A DNA stretch of 64,000 bases from Thermodesulfobacterium geofontis OPF15 (GTDB lineage Bacteria > Desulfobacterota > Thermodesulfobacteria > Thermodesulfobacteriales > Thermodesulfobacteriaceae), in NCBI RefSeq assembly GCF_000215975.1, contig NC_015682.1, positions 248,001-312,000 on the forward strand, written 5' to 3'. Position numbers and translations under genes: made by a program. How positions within the stretch are numbered: the stretch's first letter is position 1; each line of letters opens with the position of its first letter. The notes below the pieces were generated by a model. It made no database searches. It worked only from the letters and a program-made list of their open reading frames with translations, and was not told where the DNA came from. Below, piece after piece: positions 36,312 to 44,665 of the stretch.

Positions 36312-37640
36312 ATGTGCACTCTAAAGAGACTTGCGGAAAAGGGTATAATTACAGAAGAAATGAAAGCTTGTGCAGAAGCTGAAGGAGTAGAGGCAGAATA
36401 TATAAGAGAAGGAATAGCTAAGGGACATATAGTAATTTGTAAAAATAAAAAAAATAAAGTTACAAAACCTTGTGCTATTGGGAAAGGGCTAAGAACTAAA
36501 GTAAATGTTAATATAGGAACTTCTAAGGATAGGCTATCAGTAGAAGAAGAATTAAAAAAGCTTGAAATAGCAATAAAATATGGAACAGATACTGTAATGG
36601 ATCTTTCTACAGGTGGAGAGCTTGACGAAATAAGAAAACTTATCAGAGAAAATTGTCCTGTTCCTCTTGGAACTGTTCCCATTTATCAGGCAGCTATTGA
36701 GGCAGTTGAAAAACATCATAAATCTATTGTGGAAATGACAGTTTCTGAAATTTTTAAAGTAATAGAAAAACAAGCTGAAGATGGCATAGATTTTATGACA
36801 GTCCATTGTGGAGTTACTAAACAAAGCTTAGAAAGACTTAAAAATAAAGAACGAATACTTGGGATAGTTTCAAGAGGAGGCTCTTTTATTGCAGAATGGA
36901 TGATTTATAATAATAAAGAAAATCCCCTCTATGAATATTTTGATGAACTTCTTGAAATTGCATATAATTATGATATTACTCTTTCCTTAGGTGATGGTAT
37001 AAGACCTGGTTGTATTGCTGATGCAACCGATGGAGGACAAATTCAGGAATTAATAATACTTGGAGAGTTAACTTTAAGAGCTTGGGATAAAGGTGTTCAA
37101 GTAATGATTGAAGGTCCAGGACATGTCCCTTTAGATCAAATCGAAGCTAATGTCAAATTAGAGAAAAAACTTTGTCACGGAGCTCCTTTTTATGTTTTGG
37201 GTCCGCTTCCAACAGATATTGCTCCAGGATATGATCATTTAGTAGGTGCTATAGGAGGAGCTATAGCAGGTGCTGCAGGAGCTGATTTTTTATGCTATCT
37301 TACCCCAGCAGAACACTTGAGACTTCCTACAATTGAAGATGTAAAAGAAGGCCTTATTGCTTCTAAAATAGCTGCTCATATAGCTGATCTTGTAAAAGGT
37401 ATCAAGGGAGCTTGGGAATGGGATTTAGAAATGGCAAAAGCAAGAGCAAGGCTTGACTGGGAGGCTCAGATTGAACTTTCTATTGATCCAGAAAAGGCAA
37501 GAAGGTATAGAATTGAAGGCGGAATCTCTCAAAGTAAAGCCTGTACCATGTGCGGACCTTATTGCGCTATAAAAATTTTTGAATCAGCTTATAAATTTTT
37601 AAAAGGAAAAGATTTTTCATTAAATGACTCCAAAAGCTAA
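36312..37640 (+). CDS. thiC: Phosphomethylpyrimidine synthase
   Basis: ThiC is the radical SAM enzyme that turns aminoimidazole ribotide into the thiamine pyrimidine. The 442 residues include 'TDTVMDLSTGGELDEIR', 'HCGVT' near 165, 'SLGDGIRPGC' and the C-terminal cluster motif at C411, C414 and C418 (CTMCGPYC). That is CX2CX3C, one residue tighter than the CX2CX4C of E. coli ThiC; the length is otherwise normal for a form without the N-terminal domain. AAAGGAGG lies 13 bases upstream of the ATG, rather far. No THI-box riboswitch is visible in the 119-base leader. Confidence 0.95.
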   Translation: MCTLKRLAEKGIITEEMKACAEAEGVEAEYIREGIAKGHIVICKNKKNKVTKPCAIGKGLRTKVNVNIGTSKDRLSVEEELKKLEIAIKYGTDTVMDLSTGGELDEIRKLIRENCPVPLGTVPIYQAAIEAVEKHHKSIVEMTVSEIFKVIEKQAEDGIDFMTVHCGVTKQSLERLKNKERILGIVSRGGSFIAEWMIYNNKENPLYEYFDELLEIAYNYDITLSLGDGIRPGCIADATDGGQIQELIILGELTLRAWDKGVQVMIEGPGHVPLDQIEANVKLEKKLCHGAPFYVLGPLPTDIAPGYDHLVGAIGGAIAGAAGADFLCYLTPAEHLRLPTIEDVKEGLIASKIAAHIADLVKGIKGAWEWDLEMAKARARLDWEAQIELSIDPEKARRYRIEGGISQSKACTMCGPYCAIKIFESAYKFLKGKDFSLNDSKS

Positions 37641-38565
37641 AGAATCAAAAAAGACAAAAATTCTGTTCTTTCTTTTTAGCATAACAGGAGTAATTTTAAT
37701 AATTTCAGAAATTTACCTAAACCTTCAACAAAAAACTTTATGTCAAAGTGAAGGTTGTTTTTTAGTTCACATTTTTGATACCTACAATCTTTTAAATTAT
37801 ATAGGGGCTTTGCTCTTTTTTTGTTTAGTTATAATTTCTTTTCTTGATATTTTAGAAATAAAATTAACACAACTTTTAAATCTAAGAACTTATATACTTG
37901 CTTTAGCGGTAATAGTTGAAGGATATTTTATAGGTTTTCAAAAATGGATTTTAAATGAATATTGTTCCTATTGTTTGACTGTAGCTAGCCTTATTTTTTT
38001 ATGTTTTCTTTTAGATTATAAACTTCCTTTAAAGGAAAAATCTTTATTTTTAAGTAATGAAATTTCTAAAAATACCTCTATTTATAAAATAGCTTTTTTA
38101 GGTTCTCTTTCTCTCTTTTTAGCTACTTTTTTGGTGAAAATTCCTTTAAAGCCTTTAGAATTTAATTCTCCAGTTCTTATTTATAAAAAGGATTGCCCTC
38201 ATTGTGAAGAAGTAAAAAAATTTGCTAAGGAGCATAATATTTCTTTGAAACTTTATGATGTTAAGGGAGCTTTACCTTTAATAAGATTACTAAAGTATAA
38301 TAATGTACCTATTCTCATTTATAAAGAAAAGGATAAAACTTTGATAATTGAGGGCGAAGAGAATATTAAAAATTGGCTTAAAGAAAAATATAGAATAGAG
38401 GAAAAAGAAAGCTTTGAAAAGGAGTATAAAAAGTCTGAAAGTACCGAAATAAAAAAAATAAAAAAAGAGGAATCTCCAATTAAAATTGAAAGCGAAAATC
38501 TTCCTATAGGAAACAACTCTTCTCAAGGAGCTTGTATTATAGATCAGCAGGAATCTTGTAAATAA
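37624..38565 (+). CDS. VKOR-family disulfide-forming enzyme with thioredoxin-like domain
   Basis: This 313-residue integral membrane protein resembles bacterial vitamin K epoxide reductase homologues, which oxidise thioredoxin-like proteins and pass electrons to quinone (a DsbB role). It has loop cysteines 40 and 45, then the active CxxC at 114-117 (YCSYC), four to five spans, another span at about 155-171 and a glutaredoxin/thioredoxin-like domain with CPHC at 191-194. The tail past 260 is charged and without a domain. The two loop cysteines are closer together than in known VKORs. It overlaps thiC by 17 bases and, convergently, the MFS gene by 29. Confidence 0.82.
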   Translation: MTPKAKESKKTKILFFLFSITGVILIISEIYLNLQQKTLCQSEGCFLVHIFDTYNLLNYIGALLFFCLVIISFLDILEIKLTQLLNLRTYILALAVIVEGYFIGFQKWILNEYCSYCLTVASLIFLCFLLDYKLPLKEKSLFLSNEISKNTSIYKIAFLGSLSLFLATFLVKIPLKPLEFNSPVLIYKKDCPHCEEVKKFAKEHNISLKLYDVKGALPLIRLLKYNNVPILIYKEKDKTLIIEGEENIKNWLKEKYRIEEKESFEKEYKKSESTEIKKIKKEESPIKIESENLPIGNNSSQGACIIDQQESCK

Positions 38566-40150
38566 AATTTTTGAAATAAGGTTTTAGATTAATTATTAAA
38601 AGGATAGTTAAAAAGATTCCTCCTATAATAACCCAAAATCCAACACTTCTAAAGGTTTCTTGGAAACTCCAACTTAAAGCTTGAAGGTATTGGACATGAT
38701 ATAAAAGGGCTTTTGACTTTTTAAGAGAAACTTCAAAAGGAAAAAATTTTTCTAAAATGAAAATTTTAGAGTAAACAAATTGCTTTACATAACCCCAATT
38801 TTGTAATTCATTTATTCTTAAAAAATATTCATTCGTGTGTCTTTCCAAATGATTAGTTGCAATAGCAGTTCCAAAGGAGCCTCCTAAAAATCTTATATAA
38901 TGCATAAGTGCTACCCCAAGACCTGTTAATTCACCTAAATTTCTCATAGCAAAAGTTGTTAAAGGAGAAAAGAAAATCCCCACACTTATTCCTAAGGGTA
39001 AAGTTAAAATAACTGCTTTATAAGCCGGGGTATAATAATTGAGCTTAGGAAATATGAAAAAGGTACTTATTAAAAGGAAAAACCAGTCTATGACCAAAAT
39101 AATTAAAGGTGAAATCTTATCAGAAAGTATACCAGCAGTGATGCTAAAAATACCTATTAACATTGCAGGAGGTAACATGTGAAGTCCTGTTTGAAAAGTG
39201 GTCAATCCTTTTAGGTTTTCATAATAAATAGGAAGGAGATAAAAAATTTGATATAACACAAACCCAAGAATAAAAAAGTAAAGCCCCATACTAAAACTAT
39301 ATTCGGGAATTTTAAATATCTTCCAGTTTATTAAAGTATTTTTAGAATGAATTTCCGCATAAAGTTCACTTGCAAAAAATAGAGAAAAAGAAATAAGAGT
39401 TATAAAAAGACACTTTATGATAAAAAGGGATTGAAACCACCCTTGTTGTTGCCCTTTAGATAACATTATAAGTAAAGAAATAGTAGCTATAGCAACAAAA
39501 AGATAACTAATAAAATTAAAGTGAAATACTTTTATTTTCCCAAGAAATTTTGGCAATACTATAAAAGATGAAAGGATGTTTAAAATACCAATAGGAACGT
39601 TTATATAAAAAATCCATCTCCAGTTAAGATGTTCTGTAATAAAGCCTCCTACTGTAGGACCTAAAGCTGGAGCAAAGCTTACTCCAAGTCCGTAAATTCC
39701 AAGAGCTGTACCTCTTTTTTCAGGAGGATAAACAAGCATAAGAATTGTTTGAGCACAAGCCATAATAAATGCTTCTCCTATTCCTTGAATACTTCTAAAA
39801 ACAATCATTTGAGCTAAAGAGGTAGCACTTGCACAAAAAAAACTGGCAATAACAAAGATGGTCATTCCAGTTATAAAGGTATAGGAATAGCCAATATATT
39901 TAGAAAAATTCTCTACAAACAAAAGGGCAGTTGCTGCAGCTATCATATAACTTGTAATAACCCATTGGATTCCATAAAGATCTGTAGCAAGAGGTGCCAT
40001 CATTTTAGGCAAAACTACATCTACAATAGTTGTATCAAGAATTGCCATAAAAGTACCTATCATTACAGAAATAGTAATAAAAATTCTATCCTTAGGAGAA
40101 ACTATTTTGTAAGCGTAAGCTGTAAGCTGTTGCTCTATAGGAAGGGACAT
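38537..40150 (-). CDS. DHA2-family MFS efflux transporter (EmrB-like)
   Basis: This 537-residue protein has about 14 hydrophobic spans and the DHA2 signatures 'MAILDTTIVDVVLPKM' near 36 and 'RSIQGIGEAFIM' near 118, plus 'RWIFYINVPIG' near 176. Proton-driven export of drugs or toxic compounds with the membrane-fusion protein encoded just upstream is expected. No outer-membrane TolC partner is in the window. It begins 19 bases after the fusion-protein gene. Confidence 0.88.
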   Translation of the reverse strand: MSLPIEQQLTAYAYKIVSPKDRIFITISVMIGTFMAILDTTIVDVVLPKMMAPLATDLYGIQWVITSYMIAAATALLFVENFSKYIGYSYTFITGMTIFVIASFFCASATSLAQMIVFRSIQGIGEAFIMACAQTILMLVYPPEKRGTALGIYGLGVSFAPALGPTVGGFITEHLNWRWIFYINVPIGILNILSSFIVLPKFLGKIKVFHFNFISYLFVAIATISLLIMLSKGQQQGWFQSLFIIKCLFITLISFSLFFASELYAEIHSKNTLINWKIFKIPEYSFSMGLYFFILGFVLYQIFYLLPIYYENLKGLTTFQTGLHMLPPAMLIGIFSITAGILSDKISPLIILVIDWFFLLISTFFIFPKLNYYTPAYKAVILTLPLGISVGIFFSPLTTFAMRNLGELTGLGVALMHYIRFLGGSFGTAIATNHLERHTNEYFLRINELQNWGYVKQFVYSKIFILEKFFPFEVSLKKSKALLYHVQYLQALSWSFQETFRSVGFWVIIGGIFLTILLIINLKPYFKNFIYKIPADL

Positions 40151-40169
40151 ATTTTAAAAAGATCTTTAT

Positions 40170-41306
40170 TTAAAGAGATCTCTTAATTTCTACTTCTCCA
40201 CCAAGTCCTACTCTTAAAAGACTTCTATCTCCCTTAGTTATTTTTATTTTTACATAAATTCTTTGAGCAAGCTTGGTAAATTCTCCAGCAGAGATATCTC
40301 TGGGAACAAGAGCAAAGGTAGCAGCAGAGGCTGGCAATACCTCATCTACTATTCCTTCAAAATCTTTGTCTGGATAGGCATCAAGCTTTATTTTAGCTGG
40401 GCATCCCTTTTTAACTCCTTTAAGTTTTGTTTCCTCTAATAAAACAAGGACATAAAAAGAATTAGGATCAACTATAGCATAGACAGGTTCTCCAGGATTT
40501 AAAACATCTCCTTCTGAATGAAATTTTTTAGCAATTACTCCATCAACAGGACTATAAAGTTTTGTATAGGTATGATAAACTTCAGCTTCTTCTTTTTGTT
40601 TTTCCAAATTTTTCTTTTTAGCTTCTAAAGAAAGTAAAAAGGACTTATAGGCAAGAACAGTATTTTTCTCATTTAAAGTAAGTGCTATATTTTTATCAAT
40701 CTCTTCCTGTTGTTTTTTAATAGCCAAAAGTTGGGCAGAAACTGATGAAATTTGATTTTCCAATTCCTTTTCTTGGGTTTGAATTTCCTCTAATTCATGA
40801 GCTGAGATTAATCCATCTTTATAAAGTTTTTCATATCTTACTTTATCTCTTCTTACTTGATTTAAACGAGCCTTTAATTTTTCTATATCATAAAACTTAG
40901 CTCTTTCCTCTTCTTTTAATCTATCCTTTTGTTTTGTAAGTTGATCTACTTTTAAAGGTATTTCTTTTTCAAGTTTAGCAATATTAAATCCAAGGGCGCT
41001 TTGTTGGTTTTCCACTTCTTTTAAAGCTTTTTCTAATTGAGCAACTTTAAGGGCATAATCTGTGCTTTCTATTTCTGCAAGAATTTCTCCTTTCTTTACT
41101 AAATCTCCTTCATTTTTGTAAAGTTTAATAAGTTTCCCATTAACCTTAGGAAAACTTACATATATAAGATTGTCAGCTTGAACAAATACTGCATCAGTTA
41201 CCGCATAGTGATACCTATGCCAAAGAAAATAAATAAGCCAACTTAAGAAAAAAAGAGCTAAAGCAACAAGAATAAAAAAGCCTATTCTTTTCTTGTCTTT
41301 TATCAT
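40170..41306 (-). CDS. HlyD/EmrA-type membrane fusion protein
   Basis: The 378 residues comprise an N-terminal span (about 9-30), a barrel-sandwich (lipoyl-like) half near 45-80, a long coiled-coil hairpin at about 80-235 and the second half with 'LYSPVDGVIAKKFHSEGDVLNPGEP' near 250-275. It is the periplasmic adaptor for the DHA2 pump that follows. It is the first gene of the operon, behind a TTGACA promoter and a 12-base palindrome. Confidence 0.9.
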   Translation of the reverse strand: MIKDKKRIGFFILVALALFFLSWLIYFLWHRYHYAVTDAVFVQADNLIYVSFPKVNGKLIKLYKNEGDLVKKGEILAEIESTDYALKVAQLEKALKEVENQQSALGFNIAKLEKEIPLKVDQLTKQKDRLKEEERAKFYDIEKLKARLNQVRRDKVRYEKLYKDGLISAHELEEIQTQEKELENQISSVSAQLLAIKKQQEEIDKNIALTLNEKNTVLAYKSFLLSLEAKKKNLEKQKEEAEVYHTYTKLYSPVDGVIAKKFHSEGDVLNPGEPVYAIVDPNSFYVLVLLEETKLKGVKKGCPAKIKLDAYPDKDFEGIVDEVLPASAATFALVPRDISAGEFTKLAQRIYVKIKITKGDRSLLRVGLGGEVEIKRSL

Positions 41307-41317
41307 AAATCAATAAT

Positions 41318-41329
41318 GTAAGTACTTAC
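41318..41329. promoter_or_regulatory. Palindromic operator, TetR/AcrR-type
   Basis: GTAAGTACTTAC is a perfect 12-base palindrome, and a further CTTAC half-site adjoins it (41330-41333 region), giving overlapping repeats like those bound by TetR-family regulators of efflux pumps. It lies between the predicted transcription start and the start codon of the EmrA-like gene, where bound protein would block transcription. No regulator gene is nearby. Confidence 0.55.
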
Positions 41330-41346
41330 TTACTAAATTAATTCAA

Positions 41347-41374
41347 ATATTAGCATAAAACTTTTTTGTGTCAA
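41347..41374 (-). promoter_or_regulatory. Promoter of the efflux operon
   Basis: The complement shows TTGACA (41369-41374), a 16-base spacer and TAATAT (41347-41352). The predicted start falls about 7 bases downstream, just before the palindrome at 41318-41329. Confidence 0.5.
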
Positions 41375-41461
41375 TAAATTTTACATATCTTTTAAATTTA
41401 GACTACCTTTTCCTAAAATTTGTTTTAAAATTAAAAAGCCAAAAATATTAAGATTAAGAAT

Positions 41462-42181
41462 ATGCAAATTAATTTACAGCCTTTAGTAATCTGTGCTAAA
41501 ACTATTTCTGATGCTTGGTTTCAGATAATTTATCATATCTTTGAAAGAGGTTATCTTCAACCTATTCAAAGGGGATCTTTTGAGAAAGAACAGATAAGAT
41601 ATCAGCTTCCTTCTCTTGTAGTATTTATAGAGAGACCCTGGGAAGATATGGTTCCTGAAATTCCTCCTCATCTTGGAATTCCCTCTCCTACAAATTTGGA
41701 ATATATTCAAGATTATTTTGCTGAATATCTTATGAATCCAGAACTTGCTCCTAATGAGACCTATCGCTATTCTTCGAGAATTCATTATCCTATGCCCAAA
41801 GGAGGGACTCAACTTGAAAGAGTTATTCAAATGCTTAAAGAGACTCCTCTTACCAATCAAGCAGTTATTGAAGTAGGAACCCCTGAAGATCATGATATTT
41901 GTTATGGCAAGGATGGGAAACTTGATCCTCCTTGTTTAAGAATAATAGACTTTAAAGTTATACCTATTGAAGATAAGCTCATTTTAACAGTTTCAGTTTA
42001 TTTTAGAAGCTGGGATTTATGGGCAGGATTCCCTACAAATCTTGGTGGAATAGAATTACTTAAACAATATGTAGCCATGGAAGCAGGATTAGAAAATGGA
42101 CCTATGTATGCCTATTCAGCAGGAGCCCATATCTATGGCTATCAACTTGATCTGGTAAAAACAAGAATATTTAAAAAATAA
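41462..42181 (+). CDS. thyA: Thymidylate synthase (ThyA, short archaeal-like form)
   Basis: It methylates dUMP to dTMP. At 239 residues it is shorter than typical ThyA (about 264) and resembles the archaeal type. The catalytic Cys158 sits in 'DPPCLRIIDFKVI'; 'YFRSWDLWAGFPTNLGGIELL' near 182-202 and 'YSAGAHIYGYQLDL' near 219-232 cover the dUMP and folate contacts. It appears to stand alone, with a 154-base gap upstream and the PilZ gene 53 bases downstream. Confidence 0.88.
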   Translation: MQINLQPLVICAKTISDAWFQIIYHIFERGYLQPIQRGSFEKEQIRYQLPSLVVFIERPWEDMVPEIPPHLGIPSPTNLEYIQDYFAEYLMNPELAPNETYRYSSRIHYPMPKGGTQLERVIQMLKETPLTNQAVIEVGTPEDHDICYGKDGKLDPPCLRIIDFKVIPIEDKLILTVSVYFRSWDLWAGFPTNLGGIELLKQYVAMEAGLENGPMYAYSAGAHIYGYQLDLVKTRIFKK

Positions 42182-42200
42182 CTCAAATTAAACATAACTA

Positions 42201-42228
42201 TTGACTTTTATTTTTTAGTAATTAGACT
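42201..42228 (+). promoter_or_regulatory. Candidate promoter of the PilZ gene, leaderless
   Basis: TTGACT (42201-42206), a 16-base spacer and TAGACT (42223-42228) end six bases before the ATG at 42235. No Shine-Dalgarno site is seen. The -10 box is only a 4/6 match. Confidence 0.4.
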
Positions 42229-42234
42229 TAAATT

Positions 42235-42582
42235 ATGATAGATAGAAGAAGATATTCAAGATATAAAATTAGACTAAAAGGTAGAGTAGCAACTTCAAGT
42301 GGATATTCTTTCCCTGTAGAAATTTTAGATATAAGTATAGATGGAGCAAAATTTAAAACTGATCGAGATTTTCCTATAAGAAAAAAAGAAAATATTTATT
42401 TAGTAATAAAATGGAATTATCCTATAAAAGCTGAAAGTGAAATAAAATGGGTAAAAAAAGAAAATTTTAATACCTATTTTGGAGTTCAATTTGTAAAAAT
42501 GACAAATGAAGATAGAGAAGTTTTCGTATCTAATATCGCTGATTATGCATCCTCTAATATTTCAGATATCTATTTTCGTTAA
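42235..42582 (+). CDS. PilZ-domain c-di-GMP receptor
   Basis: This 115-residue single-domain protein has both c-di-GMP motifs: RRRYSR (3-8) and 'DISIDGAKF' (32-40, the D/NxSxxG box). It would sense the messenger made by enzymes such as the diguanylate cyclase at 21.8 kb and act on motility or surface traits. Nothing around it indicates a specific partner. Confidence 0.88.
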   Translation: MIDRRRYSRYKIRLKGRVATSSGYSFPVEILDISIDGAKFKTDRDFPIRKKENIYLVIKWNYPIKAESEIKWVKKENFNTYFGVQFVKMTNEDREVFVSNIADYASSNISDIYFR

Positions 42583-42610
42583 AATTTGTTAATCTTTAAA
42601 TTTATTTAAA

Positions 42611-42694
42611 TGCGGGAGGAGGGATTTGAACCCTCACGGGGAAAATCCCCACCGGATCCTAAGTCCGGAGCGTCTACCATTCCGCCACTCCCGC
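42611..42694 (-). tRNA. tRNA-Leu (anticodon TAG)
   Basis: The complement folds into an 84-nt class II tRNA: acceptor GCGGGAG/CTCCCGC, anticodon stem CCGGA/TCCGG with loop CTTAGGA (anticodon TAG), a long variable arm (TGGGGATTTTCCCCG) and a T arm with TTCAAAT. The discriminator is A. CCA is not encoded. Confidence 0.95.
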
Positions 42695-42739
42695 TAAATT
42701 CAATTTAAAATTTAATATGGAGAAAGATTTTTTCAACTT

Positions 42740-43186
42740 TTAAATAAACATGTTTATATCTGCTTCTAAAGCAAGTTTCATATATCCTTCTGCATCAATT
42801 ATTTCTACTCCCTCAATGAAATCTTCTTTTTTAAGCTTCATCATCTGTATAGTCATAAGGCAGGCATAAAATTTTACTCCCTCTATCTGACACATTTCCA
42901 TAAGCAAATCAGGAGAAGGGATTCCTGCTCTTTCTTCAGCAAGTTTAATCATTAATTTAGTAAAAAGAGTAGGTATCCCTGGAATAGCTCCTAAAAATCC
43001 CTTGGGATAGTATTTTACTTTTTTAATTCCATTTTTTAAAACTACTTTAATTCCATCAAAAGTAAAAAATACCATAGATTCTGCACCTGCTCTTGCTGCC
43101 TGTAAGGATAAAATAAGAGCAGGATAAACAGTATCCAAAGTATTATCAGGACAAATCAAAAGAACCTTTTTCTTCCTTTCCTCCAT
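42740..43186 (-). CDS. DsrE/F-like family protein
   Basis: The 148 residues match the DsrE-like superfamily group often labelled peroxiredoxin-family or DrsE_2: 'VLLICPDNTLDTVYPALILSLQAARAG' at the start, 'VFFTFDGI' and 'KFYACLMTIQMM' near 105-116, with a conserved Cys in that last motif. Such proteins act in sulfur relay or as membrane-associated sulfur carriers, but the role here is unknown. It follows the FadL-like gene by 21 bases. Confidence 0.75.
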   Translation of the reverse strand: MEERKKKVLLICPDNTLDTVYPALILSLQAARAGAESMVFFTFDGIKVVLKNGIKKVKYYPKGFLGAIPGIPTLFTKLMIKLAEERAGIPSPDLLMEMCQIEGVKFYACLMTIQMMKLKKEDFIEGVEIIDAEGYMKLALEADINMFI

Positions 43187-43207
43187 CCCTTACACCCCCT
43201 TTTTATT

Positions 43208-44461
43208 TTAAAATTTCCAATTTAATCCTATAGAAATAGCATTTTGCTCATTTTGTCCTTCAACCATAAATCCCCTTCCCATATTATCTGTAGCTTTTAC
43301 TTTTTTATTAAAAGCGTATTTATAAGCTATATCAATGCCAAAGTTTTTAGTAAACTGATATCCTAATCCTAAAGTAACATGATGTTCAGTAATAGCAGGA
43401 AAGCCAAGTAAATTAAACCAGGCTATATTAAAATCACTAAAGGGTGTTTCAAAATCAGGAATATTGTTAGAATTCACAATATTTTTTGCACCACCTCTAA
43501 TAGGTGTTTTAGCATAATTATAACCTGCTCTTAAAGCTAATTTAGGTATTGGCTTATATTCTCCACCTATAGCAATAACCCACTGATCCTTCCATTGAAA
43601 ATCCTCATATCCTTCTGCATCTTCCCAATTAATCCATCTTAGATCTAAACCAAGTTTTAATTTTTCATTAGGCTTAATCCCTATTCCCAAAGCAATTTCC
43701 TGGGGTTGGGTAAGTTTTAAATCTTCATAATTTCTATCTCCGTTAGTATCAAATACATCCTTATAAATCATTTTAACCGGAGTTTGATAGGTTAACCCTA
43801 TAAAAAGGAGATCTTTAAAATTGTAGGCTAAACCTATTTGGGCACCAATTCCAAAATCTTGAGAAGCTCCTCCTCCAGCATTCCAGCAATTTGTGGGGGA
43901 ACTACACATAGTTGCACCCATATCAAGACTACCATAAGCTATATGAATTGCACCTGAAATTGAGAAATTATCATTAATTTTATAAGTTATAGCTGGAATA
44001 AATCTCATAAAAGATAAATTAGTGTGCATATTAGCTAATCTTGGATCTTTATTTCTATAATCAACTCCCATACCAGAAACTCCGTAGGCTCCAAGACCAA
44101 AAAATAACTTAGAATTTATAGGATTTACCAACCCAATTTCTGGTACAATAAAGATATTAGCATCACTTGTTTCAGAAGCAGGTGGATTTAAGGGACCTGT
44201 TGGAGTAACATTTGTTTTTCCTTTAACATGGGGCATAAAAAGAATTCCACCAAAACTCAAATGAAAATTTGGATAATAACTTAGCCAAGCTGGATTTCTA
44301 AATACACTATCAACTGGTCCTACCGGCATCCCTACTCCTATTCCTCCCATACCTCTTGAAATTGGAGTAACACCTATCAGATTATCCCCATTAGTTGCCA
44401 AAGAAATTTTTACCATAAATAACATAAAAATGAATAACATGAAAATGAAGCCCTTCCTCAT
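43208..44461 (-). CDS. OmpP1/FadL-family outer-membrane transporter
   Basis: This 417-residue beta-barrel protein has a signal peptide (1-22, ends LAT), the FadL-like N-terminal region '[27 protein letters not shown]' in pieces near 33-60, many alternating strands and a terminal aromatic (WKF). FadL homologues take up long-chain fatty acids or other hydrophobic compounds. It has a good AAAGGAGGTG site, and TTGAAA/TATAAA lies 60-90 bases upstream as a likely promoter. Confidence 0.85.
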   Translation of the reverse strand: MRKGFIFMLFIFMLFMVKISLATNGDNLIGVTPISRGMGGIGVGMPVGPVDSVFRNPAWLSYYPNFHLSFGGILFMPHVKGKTNVTPTGPLNPPASETSDANIFIVPEIGLVNPINSKLFFGLGAYGVSGMGVDYRNKDPRLANMHTNLSFMRFIPAITYKINDNFSISGAIHIAYGSLDMGATMCSSPTNCWNAGGGASQDFGIGAQIGLAYNFKDLLFIGLTYQTPVKMIYKDVFDTNGDRNYEDLKLTQPQEIALGIGIKPNEKLKLGLDLRWINWEDAEGYEDFQWKDQWVIAIGGEYKPIPKLALRAGYNYAKTPIRGGAKNIVNSNNIPDFETPFSDFNIAWFNLLGFPAITEHHVTLGLGYQFTKNFGIDIAYKYAFNKKVKATDNMGRGFMVEGQNEQNAISIGLNWKF

Positions 44462-44596
44462 TTTGCACCTCCTTTTTAGTTTTTAAATTTTAAATTTTAT
44501 AGTAAATTTTGAAAAATTTCAATTAGATTTTTAGAATAAATTAAAAATAAAATTAATCTTAAAAATAAATAATATCAGTTTAAGAATTAGCAAAAC

Positions 44597-44624
44597 TTGA
44601 CAAAAGCTTTCAATCCTTTAAAAT
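44597..44624 (+). promoter_or_regulatory. Promoter of the pgi-hemB-rlpA-rnc-era run
   Basis: TTGACA (44597-44602), a 16-base spacer and TAAAAT (44619-44624). The ATG at 44666 lies about 40 bases further on, behind an AAAAGGAG site. Confidence 0.6.
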
Positions 44625-44665
44625 GTCTTTTATTAATTAAATTAAATTTTTAAAAGGAGTTTTTA

